Shown: positions 26,815-38,498 of the stretch, piece by piece
Layout of the letters: each line of letters begins with the position of its first letter
Numbering within the stretch: the stretch's first letter is position 1
NCBI RefSeq assembly: GCF_026212465.1
Contig: NC_080049.1
Coordinates: forward strand, 8,624,735-8,688,734
Direction of reading: 5' to 3'
DNA: 64,000 nucleotides
Source of the DNA: Amaranthus tricolor
Lineage: Eukaryota > Streptophyta > Magnoliopsida > Caryophyllales > Amaranthaceae
Notes under the pieces: generated by a model
Told to the model about the DNA's origin: nothing
Seen by the model: the letters and a program-made list of their open reading frames with translations, nothing else
Database searches by the model: none
Position numbers and translations under genes: made by a program

Positions 26815-27290
26815 TAAACTCACAATTCTGATATACGATTTTACGATCCAAAAATAAGCAACTGATTCGAATCGTAGGTAGAATCGTAAGTTGGTAGAAT
26901 CTTACGATTCTAATTAAAATTAAATATGTAGATGTAGAATCATAACACGATTCTACGATCTTACGATTTAACGATTTGACTCTACAAATTTATTCTTAAT
27001 TTTTTTTAATTTTCTTACAATTTAACGATCCATCATTATAATTTTTAAAAAATAAAATTCTTCATTGGTATGAAGATTTAAACTAATTATTAAATATTTT
27101 TCTATTTCATTTAAAAAAAATAAAGTGAATGAAACTTTAATTGATAAACTTAAGCTTTTGAGGTGAATAATTATGACAAGGTAGCAGATTTAAGGTTATT
27201 GTAGAATCTTACGATTCTACGATTGGATTCTACCAACTTGATTCTACAGGTCTGAACGATTCCAATAGAATCCCGATTTAAACAACTTTA
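26815..27290. repeat. Cluster of GAATCGT/ACGATTC motifs
   Basis: At 26830-26975 and again at 27195-27285 the sequence is built from short inverted words (TACGATTCTACGA, GAATCGTAAG, ACGATCTTACGATT), able to pair with one another. Between them lies about 220 bases of ordinary AT-rich DNA. It looks like the two ends of one element with long, imperfect inverted repeats. Confidence 0.5.
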
Positions 27291-27299
27291 GGTAGGTCC

Positions 27300-27849
27300 G
27301 AGAAGAATAATGATGTTCCTACCTTAATTGATTACTTCCATATGCAAAATTGATGGACTATGCATGAGAGCGGAGTGTTGGGGTGATATCTCATTGGCAT
27401 ATTAAGAGTTTGCACTTCGTATTTTCTCGATTATATGTTGATATTGACAATAAGTCTAGTCTGATTCAACAAAATTTAAGAGTGCCTTGAGCAAGGGATC
27501 CAAGAAGCTTTGTTTTGCATCGCTTTGTTCATAGTGGGCTTGTTTGCAGCAGCTAGCAAGGATCAATTGGAGTCTGAATCTTCTCGAAAACAATTTCGTG
27601 TGAGCTAACCATATTTGCCACACCAAGGTGCCAAACACCTCTACCAAAAGCTTCCAAAGATAACTTCAAATGCGATTGTAACCACTAGAGTTGAAGCACA
27701 GCTCCGATTCTCCGGAATTACTTTGTAAGCATCTCGTACATGGAAAACACTTTTCACTAGTCCATTTTTCCTTATTTGTAATTCAATGAATATTATTTTG
27801 GGTCGATTACAAATTATGAGTGCGTCTAAATTCTTGATAGACTCTAAAA
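27300..27849. other. Intergenic DNA, no gene recognised
   Basis: Two short minus-strand frames (27456-27647, 27641-27901) show no familiar motif and are probably chance. Confidence 0.35.
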
Positions 27850-28170
27850 TATAGTTTACTTTTAGTGGGATATATTTAATGACATTTAATTTAAATGTCA
27901 CTAATTTAAATTTTAATAGTATATATAGTGAATTTAGTGATATTTATTAGATTCTTTAAGAGCATAATAAAAAAACATATTAAAACTTTTTTATAGTTAC
28001 TGGTGACATTTCTCATAAATGCCACTATAGACTTTACAATTATATATGTCACTACACACCCAATAAAATGTCACTAAGTCACTTTATTGTGTGTAACTTA
28101 AAATAAAAATCAAAAATTTTTTACATTAAAAATATAAATCAGTGACATTTTTTTAATGTCACTAAATTCT
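27850..28170 (+). mobile_element. TGTCACTA-family non-autonomous element, copy 1
   Basis: One of three related sequences (others at 30181-30530 and 40600-40977). Shared landmarks in order: TAGTGG-ATATATTTA, ATTTAATTTAAATGTCACT, AGTATATATAGT, AGCA-AATAA, GTGACATTTCT-ATAAATG, CACTATA, TGTCACTA, AAATCACTTTA, and a TTTTTTAATGTCACTAAAT right part. Multiple TGTCACTA/TAGTGACA words resemble CACTA-type subterminal repeats. This copy lacks a clear right terminus. Confidence 0.7.
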
Positions 28171-30180
28171 AGATTATAAGATTTAATTATTAATATTTGA
28201 ATTTATAAAAACACAACCTATTGTATTCAAACCAACAAACACTTGCGGAAGATATATTTTCTGTTGTTTTGGAATTTAAAAAAAATGTAGGTTGTTGAGC
28301 AAGAAACGAATATTTAGAATATTTTGGAAAAAAAAACTTTTAAAATATACGACCAACCGCATAATAGCCTTCCTGAAGACTCAGATAACTTGAAGAAAGT
28401 CTTTGAAGACTTGACAGTTAAAGCTCAAATTCATGTGAAGCATATAAATAGAGAAACGATCTCTAGAAAACAAGACACACCAACTTGATATAAAAAATGC
28501 TCTTAAAAGTGTTGTTAGGGTGTTTAGCTTAAAGTATAAGGAAACTTCTATCTAGAGTATAACTTATAAGAAAATCAAAGCGTAATTATTAAGGAAGTAA
28601 TTATTAAGGGAGTAATGATTAAAACTCCTTAGGGTTAAAGAGATACCCGAAGGTGAAGATGTAGATCATTTTCAAGATTTAACTCGTTATACACTTTTTT
28701 TTTTATCGAGGGTAAATCGAAAACAATCTCTTTGAATTATAAGGGCAAAATTTTGTATATCAAAACCACCAAACTTAGCATATGCGAAATTCGCTTAGTG
28801 TATCTAGCTCTTGTGTGCATCCTAGTTCATGTTTTGGTGTAGTGATGGACTCATGACAATCTATGTTAGTCAAACTCAATAGCTCATATGAAACACACGC
28901 GTATCTATTTAAGTCAGATTTAACTAATACTTCTATATGAAAAATTCAATATTTTTGGTCTAAAACGAAGTTTCATGTGTCCTACCGATGATATATGAGT
29001 ATCGACTATGAAGGGGTGCTACCCTTGGAAAAACAAAAATAAGTTGCAAGTTTTTAGAGAACCTCTATTTTTCTCGTCTACCATTTTAGTTTTTCTAACC
29101 TTTATGTTCGCTTATCAATTATCATTTATACTAAAAAATCTCTTTAACAACATCATTATTATCTATTGTCTTTATGGCTCTCATGCAACTAATTTGAAAA
29201 TTTAATTTCCTTTGCATGTTGATGCCACTGTTCATTCTTAATTTTGAATCTGTCACTGATTATAACTGTTAACGTAGTCTTTGTTCTTGTGAATTTACAT
29301 CATTATGTGTAAATAAGGCTTTTAAAAGGAAAGTGTAAATTTAGTATAAATAAATAAAGAAATTAAATAGTGTGGATGGTGTTAAAAGAAGTTGAAATAT
29401 ATATATATGAGATCAAAAGAAATTAATTTAAATAAGGCAAAATGAGTAGGAAGGTTTAAAATAGAAATTAATGAGGTGAATTAAAAGGAACAATAGAAAA
29501 ACAAGATAATGGAAGTACATGTTTAAGGAACAAAATTCACAATCAAGATTCAAGTAGGGGATAGTTTGAGTTTTGGTAGTGCAATGTAAGATGAAGCAAG
29601 TGATTTCGATTGTTTAGGGCATGTACAATGACAAATAGATAATCCGGTATTAAGTATGCTAGAGCGTACGAACCATGGGGAGTTTTAAAGAAATAAAGGG
29701 TTGTTGAATGACATTTATAACGAGATTGAGAAATGTTTAGAAGAAAGCAAGTGGCATTTTGTGGATTCAGTTTTAAGCAATGCACAAACTCTGCCCGTAA
29801 GTGCTTGTCGGTTATTCTCAGTCTCAATTCCAGATAAAAGAGTGGAAAAAAATTTGAATGACCTAGACTTATAAATTTAGATGGTCTATTAAAACGAATC
29901 GAAGAAAAACGAAGAAAAATTTAGATGGCATTTTGTCGGTTATTCTCGGTCTCACTTATAAAAACAAAGAAAAATAAAAAAGAAAAATCCATATGAATGT
30001 CTATTAAAACTAATATATTAAAGTTGTCGTTTGATTGTTACGTCTGATTACTTTGTCTTCGTATCGGATTTAAGCCCATTCCAAGTTATTTGCCTTGACC
30101 TTGGTTGTGTAGAGAACTAATTAATGAGGGGTCCATACGTCTAACATGCTCTCTAACTTAATTAAGTAGCACTAAAACAT
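28171..30180. other. Intergenic DNA, no gene recognised
   Basis: AT-rich with short chance frames on both strands. A TTAGGGCATGTACAATG word at 29616 resembles MITE termini, but I found no matching opposite end. Confidence 0.35.
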
Positions 30181-30530
30181 AATATACTTTTATTGAAATA
30201 TATTTAGTAATATTTTATTTAAATGTCACTATTTTAAATTTCTAGTAGTATATATTAGTGGATTTAATAACATTTATTGGACTATTTAGCAGCACAATAA
30301 CAAATTATATTAAAGCTTTTTGCAACATTGAATCTAGTGACATTTCTGATAAATATCACTATACACGCTATAGTAACAATTACATGTCACTAAAGGACAA
30401 ATATAGAGCCACTAAATCACTTTATAGTGGAACTAATAAAAACCACTAATTATTACACTAAAAATATAAAGCAATGATATTTTTTTAATGTCACTAAATC
30501 ATATGTCAAAAAAAGTTAATTTTGTGGTAG
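30181..30530 (+). mobile_element. TGTCACTA-family non-autonomous element, copy 2
   Basis: Same landmarks as the copy at 27850. Right end reads AAGTTAATTTTGTGGTAG, comparable with AAGTTAATTTTGTTATAGTG of copy 3. Confidence 0.7.
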
Positions 30531-30814
30531 TATTGTCTTTTAAGATGAGCTCTCTGGTTTAATGAGTGATAGCTACTAACTTTATTGTTTGTTTTGTTTT
30601 CATTTTCTATGGTTTGCTTGGATGTGATCAAACAGAGTTTGCTAGATCTTGTAAGAATTTGTTATGAACTGGTTACCTTATCTCAAGTGCTACTCTACAT
30701 GTGTATATAGGTATGCTTGGTAAAATTGACTTTGATTTCTTTTTGTAATCTATTGCTCTTCTGTTACAAGTTAGACTTTGTTATGTGGGTTTGGGTTTCA
30801 AGATCCAACCATGG
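30531..30814. other. Intergenic DNA
   Basis: No feature recognised. Confidence 0.3.
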
Positions 30815-30822
30815 GCTGGGAT

Positions 30823-31792
30823 TAGAGCTGTTCAAAAGTGACCCAAGTCGAAGTACGATCCGAAAGTAAACCGACCTGAAAATGTGTTCCTTTTTTAGGT
30901 TTATCGAACCGACATTACCCGAACCGGTAGACAACCGAAAATGGGAAAACTGAACCCGAGTTGTAACCGATTTTTCTAACCGACACGTAATTGTTAACCG
31001 AGATTACCCGAACTTAATAATGACCGACTCGAGTCATTTCCGACCCGAATCATGCTCAAAACCGAACTCGATCCGGCTAAAGCCGACTTAACCCAAACGA
31101 AGTTTAGATCGAACTACTGTAAACTTGAACCAATTTTTTACATAGAAGTATGATTGACTCATTTTCAATCATGTTATTAGTTATTCTAATAAAATCATAA
31201 ATATTTTAATAAAATAAATTTTATAAATACATGGTTTCATATATTTAGAGTTAATAATCAATGGTCAATGTTTATTTAACTACTTTTAATCGAATAATAT
31301 GAAAATTGATAGAACCTTATAATTTTAATTTCCGGTCAAATAAGTAAAGTAACAATATAATAATGATCACTAATTGATCTGCATTTTCACTATTTTGCTT
31401 TAAGTAAAGGAACCTTATCATCAATTAAAAATGACTAACAACTTAGTCTAATACTAACTCGATCAATAGTAATTAGTAATTAGTAATTCGCAATTCATAG
31501 CCGAATTCTACTTGAAAAATACCCAAACTTGATCTGTACCTGGTAAAACCAAACCAATTATTAACCGATGACAACCCGAGACCGATTGAAACTCGACATG
31601 TACTTCAACCGACACCGAACTGATGCTAACCCGATAGCTCGAATAACCGATCTTCAACCGAACCGTGACTAACCGACCCGACCCGAGTATGATCCATCGC
31701 AACATGTATCCGAAATATAACCGATACGAAATACAACCGAATCGAATGACATCCGTTCGAAAACGACCTGATTACCCGAATGAACACCTCTA
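30823..31792. mobile_element. hAT-like non-autonomous element rich in CCGA words
   Basis: Ends TAGAGCTGTTCA and, on the opposite strand, TAGAGGTGTTCA form TIRs of the widespread plant hAT TAGRGGTGTTCA type. They are flanked by an 8-bp duplication with one mismatch (GCTGGGAT at 30815-30822, GCCGGGAT at 31793-31800). The 970-bp body contains two blocks dense in AACCGA/ACCCGA words at 30860-31110 and 31540-31775 around an AT-rich centre. No transposase is encoded. Confidence 0.85.
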
Positions 31793-31800
31793 GCCGGGAT

Positions 31801-31989
31801 ATTTTATGTTAGAGCTGGTCTCTTGAGAAATCGTTTGTTTGAGAGACGTCTCACAGGCCCAACCATTAAAACTTAACAAGATGTTAATGAACTGATCAAA
31901 TTAGGGTTGGTCTATCAAAGAAACCGTCTTTCACAAGAATTTGTGTTAATGTTAACTCCATTAGGTATTTACTTATGGTGATTACTATT
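31801..31989. repeat. GAGACG/CGTCTC-type repeat end
   Basis: GGTCTCTTGAGAAATCGTTT followed by GTTTGAGAGACGTCTCACAG forms an imperfect palindrome. Similar wording occurs at 26548 and 32556. Likely terminal parts of a dispersed repeat family. Confidence 0.4.
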
Positions 31990-32610
31990 ACTATTAATAA
32001 TTGATACATTTTAGGTAAAAATCAATTTATTTTATAAGTTATGGTTGATCATTTAATTGATGATTTTATATATAATTAATTATTTTTAAGGTTTGAATTG
32101 ATCACTTTAACGTCAAAATTAAAAACTTAAAAAAAATGATCTTAAGATTATAAACTAGTAAGTAGAAATTGATCACTTTTAGATCAAAACTGAATATTTA
32201 ATTGATTTCTTTTTAAAGTTGTAACTGATCATTTAATTGATTCTGTATATATAATTGATCACTTTAAGATTTAAATTGATTAATTTAACGTCAAAATTAA
32301 TGACTTTAAATTAATTGATCTTTTTAAAGTTATAAAATTGTAAGTAGAAATTGATCTCTTTAATGTCAAAATTGATCACTATTAGGTCAAAATTGCATTT
32401 TTTTTATACTTTTATTGATCTATTTAAGGTTTACTTGAAGTTAAAATTTATTAATTTTAATGTTAAATTGATACATTTAAGGTCAAAATTAAATTTTTAT
32501 TTTTTATTGAACTATTTATTTTTCAAATTTTGGCTTTTGGGCCAGCTCATATAAACAATCTCAATATGAGACCAAAAAAATCCCTCGCAAGTTCTTGTGT
32601 TAATATAAAT
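31990..32610. repeat. Degenerate TTGATCACTTTAA repeat block, copy 2 (inverted)
   Basis: Units such as AATTGATCACTTTAAGATT and GTCAAAATTAATGACTTTAA recur throughout. This is the reverse-complement vocabulary of 5640-6110, and both blocks border CTCAATATGAGAC and a GCCAAAAGCC/GGCTTTTGGGCC motif. Confidence 0.5.
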
Positions 32611-32619
32611 GGATGTTAT

Positions 32620-32860
32620 TTTTAGGGAAATTCCACATGATAGCATCCAATTTTCATGAAATGCCAGTGGTAACACTTTTTTAAGAAAATTCCACATGGT
32701 AGCACTTTTAAAGAAAATTCCACATTGCAGCATCCAGTTTATGCACTATCTAATTGTCATAGCATTTTCCGTTAAGTTTTTGTTAAATTCCGTTTAATTC
32801 ATCATTTTGTAATTTTTTTTCCAAATGGTAGCATCCAGTTATTCTTTTAATTCACCGTTT
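32620..32860. repeat. ATTCCACATGGTAGCATCC degenerate repeats
   Basis: The words AAATTCCACATG-TAGCA at 32628, 32687 and 32714 and CAAATGGTAGCATCCAG at 32822 repeat a unit of about 30-60 bases. Coding frames here are shadows of the repeat. Confidence 0.55.
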
Positions 32861-33207
32861 AATTCATGCCCATAAATGTTGTAATAATTTTATTTTCATT
32901 CAAATTATTGGCATTATAACGTTCAAAAGGTGCATTTTAAGCACTAATAAATAATTCAAATGGTGTATTTCATAAGGTCAAAAGGTGCAAATCATTTATA
33001 TCAAAAGATGTCTTCCAAGCACTAATACATATTTACTTAATTAGTAAAAAACCCTAATTTCTTGAATGCAACCAATCAACAAATCAATAACAAATTAAAT
33101 CCATTAATTTAAATTAAAAATCCAACAATTAAACACAATTGCCATAGTTTCGACCCTAATAATGCTGGTTTTCGACCAATTAATCAAATTCAACCAACAA
33201 TTCAACA

Positions 33208-33306
33208 CTTAACCAAGAAACTAAAATAACAAAATTATTTAGTTTTTTATTTTATTATTATTATTTTGATAACTTAACCAAGAAACTAAAATAACAAAAT
33301 TATTTA
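33208..33306 (+). repeat. Direct repeat of 34 bp
   Basis: CTTAACCAAGAAACTAAAAT followed by AACAAAATTATTTA occurs at 33208-33241 and 33273-33306, separated by a T-rich spacer. Surrounding 32861-34330 is AT-rich with no recognised gene. Confidence 0.9.
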
Positions 33307-34333
33307 TTCAAACATTAAGCAAAAGAAATTATTTTGTTAGTTTTTATTTTATTTTATTTATTTGGAGTAGTATATTAATTACTTAAGAAAGGTAAAAAAT
33401 ATAAACAAAATATTCATTCAACAACAAAGCGTATAAAATAAAATTGGTAGTTAAGTTTTATTTTATTTTAATTTATCATTTTTATTACTTTAGAAAGGTC
33501 AAAAATGAAAAAAATATTTATTCAACTAAATAAGGAGAGAAATTAGGAAATAGAGATAAATTAAGAAGAGTAACAAGTCAAAAGGAAAAAAAAAAGAAAA
33601 AAATTACATTTTCTTTGTTGAATAAAGGAAAAGTTTTTTTTTCCTTGTTTAATATTTTTTGTTTTTGTTTTCTATTGACTAGTTCTTCCTTGTTCGTAAA
33701 CAATAAACATACTCAAATCTTATTTTGAAAATTAATTTTGGGCTAAGGTTATTGAGGTTTTTTTTTTTTTTTTTTTACATAATGCACAATTTATTTGAAA
33801 TAGTCACTTATGGTTTAAGATGATATCTTAGAAAATCTTGATGTAGTTATTGTGAAAAAGCTTTTATTTACAGTTTCATTCACCGTTTATTTAGAGTCTT
33901 CACTTTAACTCAATTATACTTGTCTAACTAACCCTACACTTGGACATGTGAAGGATACTTAGACTCTTCACTATCGTTCAAGTCAAAAACCAAGTTGAAC
34001 ATTTGTAGATTGCAATATCACATGATTTACTAATCTAAGTGCAAATTAAGAATTAAAAAAAGAAAATTATTGCGAATTTTTGATTTTTTTCCATTTTGAG
34101 CGAATCTGAGTGAGATAGGTTTCGACTAGGCCCCTGGCTTTGGTAGCTTGTGCGGGATAAAAGTGGTAGTATTCACAAATACTGCAAGGAGCTGCATAAT
34201 TTCAAACCTGGTTTTCTGAGTTAATAACACATTGGGAGTTTCATTTTGCGCGATCATACCGCGGTCCAGACGCGCGTTTTACGCGACCCTACCGTGGTCT
34301 GTTTGCGTGTTTTACGCGATTAGATATACTAAA

Positions 34334-34690
34334 CATCACTGCAAACTTTAAACAGTTGTAATTTCTCGCTCGGTTGTCGGAATCGGACATATAATATGTC
34401 TTAGAAGATATTGAAGTCTAGTTTCTAATGCCGCAAACCTTGAATTTATACAATTCTTCTATAAAGAGTTATGATCAAAAGATTGAACATGTATAAAATT
34501 TCAGCACAAGCAAACTTTAAACGATCGTCGTCTCGCGTTTGGTCATCGAAATTGGGCATATAATATATCCTTAGAAATAAAGAACTTGAAGTCTAGGTTC
34601 TAATGTCGCAAACAAAGCATTAATGTGATTTTCCTATCAAAAATTTTGGCCAAAAGAGTGGACATGTATCAAATTTCAGCACAAAACATA
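34334..34690 (+). repeat. Diverged tandem duplication of about 170 bp
   Basis: Unit 1 (about 34340-34505) and unit 2 (about 34507-34685) share CAAACTTTAAAC, a TCTCGC-CGGTTGTCG-GAAT-GG segment, CATATAATATGTC-TTAGAA, GAAGTCTAGTTTCTAATG, CGCAAAC and a final ATGTATAAAATTTCAGCACA. A GC-rich preface at 34248-34320 (CGCGATCATACCGCGGTC) stands out from the surroundings. It may be LTR debris, but no internal domain is linked. Confidence 0.75.
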
Positions 34691-35567
34691 TGATTATGTT
34701 TATTATTCGATTTAAAAAAATTGTTTTCTTTTTCAAAATTCATATTTTTATTTTAATTTAATTATTATTAATAAATTTAGTTTAATAATAATATAATGGT
34801 TGATTTAATAATTAAAAATAAATTTAAGGGTATTTCAGTAATTTCATCAAAAAAGGGTGGCAACACAATGAAAAGGGCAGTGACTTTTAAGAATTGGGTT
34901 TTTTAAAAATATATTATCAGTCCCTTAATTTTCATGTTTTTCTGAAATAGAATTACGAATTTTAGTGTCAAACTTTGACTATAATTTCTCATCGATTTAT
35001 ATGAAAAAACATATATATGTGAGATTTTAATAGATTTGTCACAGTAATATTTTCTAATCATTAAATTTTTAGAATTTAGAAAAACTCACAATTAAAATTA
35101 TCTGAATTTTAAGTTTGTTTTTAGATTTGCGCAAAAAGCGAATGAGAAAAACAAATAAAAGCAGAGAGAGTAAGATTTTTTGAAATTAAAGGTAGACAAA
35201 TTTTAGTTATCAAAATCAAAAAAGACAACTGTAATCCATGACGGATCACCATTAAATCAAACCTTATTACAAATCCTATTTGAAATATGGGAAGAAATTA
35301 AGATAAAAAATAATTATACAATAGATACTATGAGAGTTGAGTAAAATAATATAAAAAAATAAAGATTTTATTGATTTAAGTATAAGTGTAATAATGTCTT
35401 TAAATTTCATTGGGTGTATATAAAGTAAATATATTGGGAATTAAAATGTAAATTAACTTCTATAGATTATAGTGTAAGTGTAATAATTTCCCCGAGTTCT
35501 ATTGGTTTACTAAAATAAAATAAAATGATTCTAAATGAGAAAAACTTTTTTAAATTTCCAAATAGGG

Positions 35568-35603
35568 AATGTGAGAAGTACAAAAGAGAACGGAGGGAGT
35601 AAT
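35568..35603 (-). mobile_element. Orphan Stowaway-type terminus
   Basis: AGAACGGAGGGAGTAA is the reverse complement of the common TACTCCCTCCGTTC Stowaway end. A matching left end was not found upstream, so this is a fragment. Confidence 0.5.
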
Positions 35604-35673
35604 AAACACGCAATTATCTAGACGATACGATGGATGACTTCGTTACACTCATGACAACAAATATTAAATGATG

Positions 35674-35818
35674 CTCCATCTGTTCCTTAAAGTTGTTCTC
35701 ACAAGGTAAAATGTGTCCAAAATTTGTGATATTAAAAAAGTATTTTTTAAAGCAGAACAACAATTAGAACCATCGATCAAAAATGATAAATAGGAAAACC
35801 TTTAAGAAGCGGAGGGAG
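35674..35818. mobile_element. Stowaway-type MITE (145 bp)
   Basis: Left end CTCCATCTGTTCCTTAAAG pairs with the reverse complement of the right end, CTCCCTCCGCTTCTTAAAG. TA follows the right end; the left TA is mutated. Size and termini fit Tc1/mariner-related Stowaway MITEs. Confidence 0.8.
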
Positions 35819-35859
35819 TACATAATCAAAGGAAGAAGTTAAAGTGAAAATATTAACTC

Positions 35860-36110
35860 GCATTAGTAACAACGGATGATTTTTAAACGATTTAGTCAAA
35901 GTTAGCTCAACAATTGCCTGCTGTTGCTAATAGGTGGTGATTCTGAGCTGACTTTGACTCAATTTAATAATCGCATGTTGTTAATACCAAATGATAATCG
36001 ATTTAAGTCAAAAGTTAGCTCAATAATGGCCCTCTGTTAGTAACAGCGGATGATTATTGAGCTGACTTTTAATTCAGTTAGTAATTGCCCGTTGTTGCTA
36101 ATCATGAGTA
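35860..36110. repeat. Cluster of hairpin-forming units
   Basis: Arms AAAGTTAGCTCAATAAT (36011-36027) and ATTATTGAGCTGACTTT (36053-36069) pair except for one G-T type mismatch, around a loop with GTTAGTAACAGCGG. A related, less perfect pair lies at 35896-35958, and a half unit follows at 36070-36100. GTTGCTAAT/GTTAGTAAC words mark each unit. Confidence 0.7.
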
Positions 36111-36279
36111 ATGCCTTAATTATCTCAAGTTTGATTGAAAGACGCTTATTTTGAAAATTATTTTGTTCAGGTAATTATTTTTGAAAGTATTTTATTAATT
36201 TATTTGATTGAAAGACGCTAGTTTTGAAAATAATTTTGTTCAGGCAATTATTTTTGGAACTTTTTTATTAATAAAAGTT

Positions 36280-36543
36280 TAATTTTTCTTTAGTTCTTCT
36301 CTTGCCAATTCAATATCCCATTGAGCTGCAATAGCTTCAATAATCTAGACATAAGTATAAGCCTAAACCGAGAATAATTCTTCCTAACCAGGCACCCATA
36401 ACAACATCTATACCAACTTTACCACCTTCATTAACATATGCATTAAATCCAATTTTGTTGGGAAGATTTATCCCATATTGATGAATTAAAAATGGTGTAC
36501 AAACTTTATAAGTTATTTGAGCACTTGCTCGGTCCATTGCCAT
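36280..36543 (-). pseudogene. Unrecognised protein fragment, frameshifted
   Basis: A minus-strand frame reads ASAQITYKVCTPFLIHQYGI, then GFNAYVNEGGKVGID and VMGAWLGRIILGLGLYLCL, a likely membrane helix. A stop near 36340 follows, but a neighbouring frame continues with IIEAIAAQWDIELAREELK, so about 85 residues look genuinely protein-like across one frameshift. I do not recognise the family. The region shares sequence with 26670-26800, so it may be a captured gene fragment inside a repeat. Confidence 0.4.
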
Positions 36544-36580
36544 ATGATTTCGGGATAGTACCTCTTAAGCTTATGGTATT
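36475..36580. repeat. Dispersed gene-fragment-like repeat, copy 2
   Basis: Matches 26670-26800 as described there. Confidence 0.55.
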
Positions 36581-37515
36581 ACATAAATACACCTATTAAT
36601 AATGTTTGATATTACATATAACAATTTTTAAAATAAACCTAACCAATTTGTTATAATAAAACTAATAATTTTGTTAATTAATAAATTAATTCGCCTTCAC
36701 AAATATTATAAATAATCAAAATACTTTTAATAAATTACACCATTTGTTTTTTTTTTTTATCTTAGGTAAATTTTAATAAATGTATAACTCATGTTATTTA
36801 TAACCTTAGTTATATCATTCGATGCAAGAAAAATTTTTAGTTGATTATGTCTAGAAAAATATTCAAATTATTTAGTTTATAAATATGGTAAATTTACGGT
36901 GTACAATAAATTCAAATAAAAAATTTATCTAATATAGCTTAATATAAGCCCTAATCATTAAGTTTATTTCGTTTCTAAAAATAATAAATTAGTAAATTTA
37001 ATTAATTTTTGAAAAAGCTAAAAGTGACATGTTGATTAAATTCATTTGCCACGTAAATCAATAGAACTCTATCAGGATGACATGTGGAGTTTTTCAGTCT
37101 TTTTACTATTAGTTTGTATGATTTTTTTTTATCTTAGGTAAATTTTAATAAGTGTATAACTCATGTTATTTATAACCTTAATTATATTATTCGATGCAAG
37201 AAAATTTTTAGTTGATTAAGTTTAGAAAAATATTCGAATTATTTAGTTTATCAAGATGGTAAATTTACGATATACAATAAATTCAAATCTAAAAATTTAT
37301 CTAATATAGCTCAATATAAGCCATAATCATTAAGTTTATTCTGTTTTTAAAAATAATAAATTAGTAAATTTAATTAATTTTTGGAAAAGCTAAAAGTGAC
37401 ATGTTGATTAAATTCATTTGCCACGTAAGTCGATCTTAACCAATAAAATTCTTCCATCTTTTGGAGCCCAATCATGATGACATGTGGAATTTTTCAGTTT
37501 TTTTATTAGTTTGTA

Positions 37516-38363
37516 CTAGATAGATTCTCGTGCCATGCACGAAGATTGAAAAAAAAGTTTTTGAGTTAATTTTATACTTGTATAATATTTGTTTTAAAGA
37601 TTATATATACTTTAAAGATTATAAAGAAGATTATTTGTTAGTGTTTTAAAGAAGGTTATATTTATTTTTTTCATAAATATATATTTTTTGAATTAATTTG
37701 CTTTAAATTTTTTTATAAATTAATATAAATTTATTTTTTTATATTAAAGCTTAATTTTATTGAATAACTGAATGTTTTTTTGAGTTTTTTTTAAAGAGTT
37801 TAAAATATTACAAATTTGGTCTCATTTTAAAGATTTAGAAAAAAATATTACTATTCGTCTAATTATTTTCTTAAAAAAATTTATTTTATAGGTGAAAAGA
37901 CCCATTTATAAATAAAAGTAATTTGTTAAGCAAATAGAATTATGAAGTTGATAAGTAGCATTTACATGAATTTGCATGTCAGTATAATTATGAGGATATA
38001 ATTATTCTACAGCTGGTAAATAATCTTGAAAAATAATTTTTCTATATCAAGATATTATTCTCTTTTATTATGGAAGTAATATTGGAAATAATATTGGAAA
38101 ATAATACTGGTTTACAAATTTAGTCATGTTTCATTTTGTCATATCAAGAAGTTATTCTCTTTACCAAGGTAAATACTTTGGAAATAATACTACTTACCAA
38201 ATCTTCTTATGCACGTTAAATTGTACTATATTAGAAAATGGTTTTCACTACAAATTCATCTATTATGTCAATATAAAAATGAGCGGGAAAATTTTCGCTG
38301 AGAGTCTGACACATGTCAGTCCTGTTTTTTCATAAGTAGTTTTTATAGATTATAGATTATAGA
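37516..38363 (-). mobile_element. Non-autonomous Helitron (848 bp)
   Basis: On the minus strand it starts TCTATAATCTATAATC after an A, and ends with the hairpin CGTGCATGGCACG, nine spacer bases and CTAG before a T. That is the Helitron signature: 5' TC, 3' hairpin plus CTRR, insertion between A and T, no target duplication. The flanks rejoin as TTAGTTTGTA/TGAT, exactly the uninterrupted junction in the neighbouring array unit at about 37108-37120. No helicase is encoded. Confidence 0.85.
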
Positions 38364-38498
38364 TGATATGATGATATGATATAATGGTATGATATGATTC
38401 ACATTATTTAGTTTAAAGATGGTAAATTTACGATAAATAATAAATTTAATAAAAAATTTATCTAATATAGTTCAATATAAGTTATAATCATTAATTTA

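Noticed and set aside
27456..27901. Two overlapping minus-strand frames
   Set aside because: No familiar motif, low-complexity neighbourhood, and the second runs into a TGTCACTA-family element.
29543..29827. 94-codon minus-strand frame
   Set aside because: No domain, no splice or promoter context; plausible by chance.
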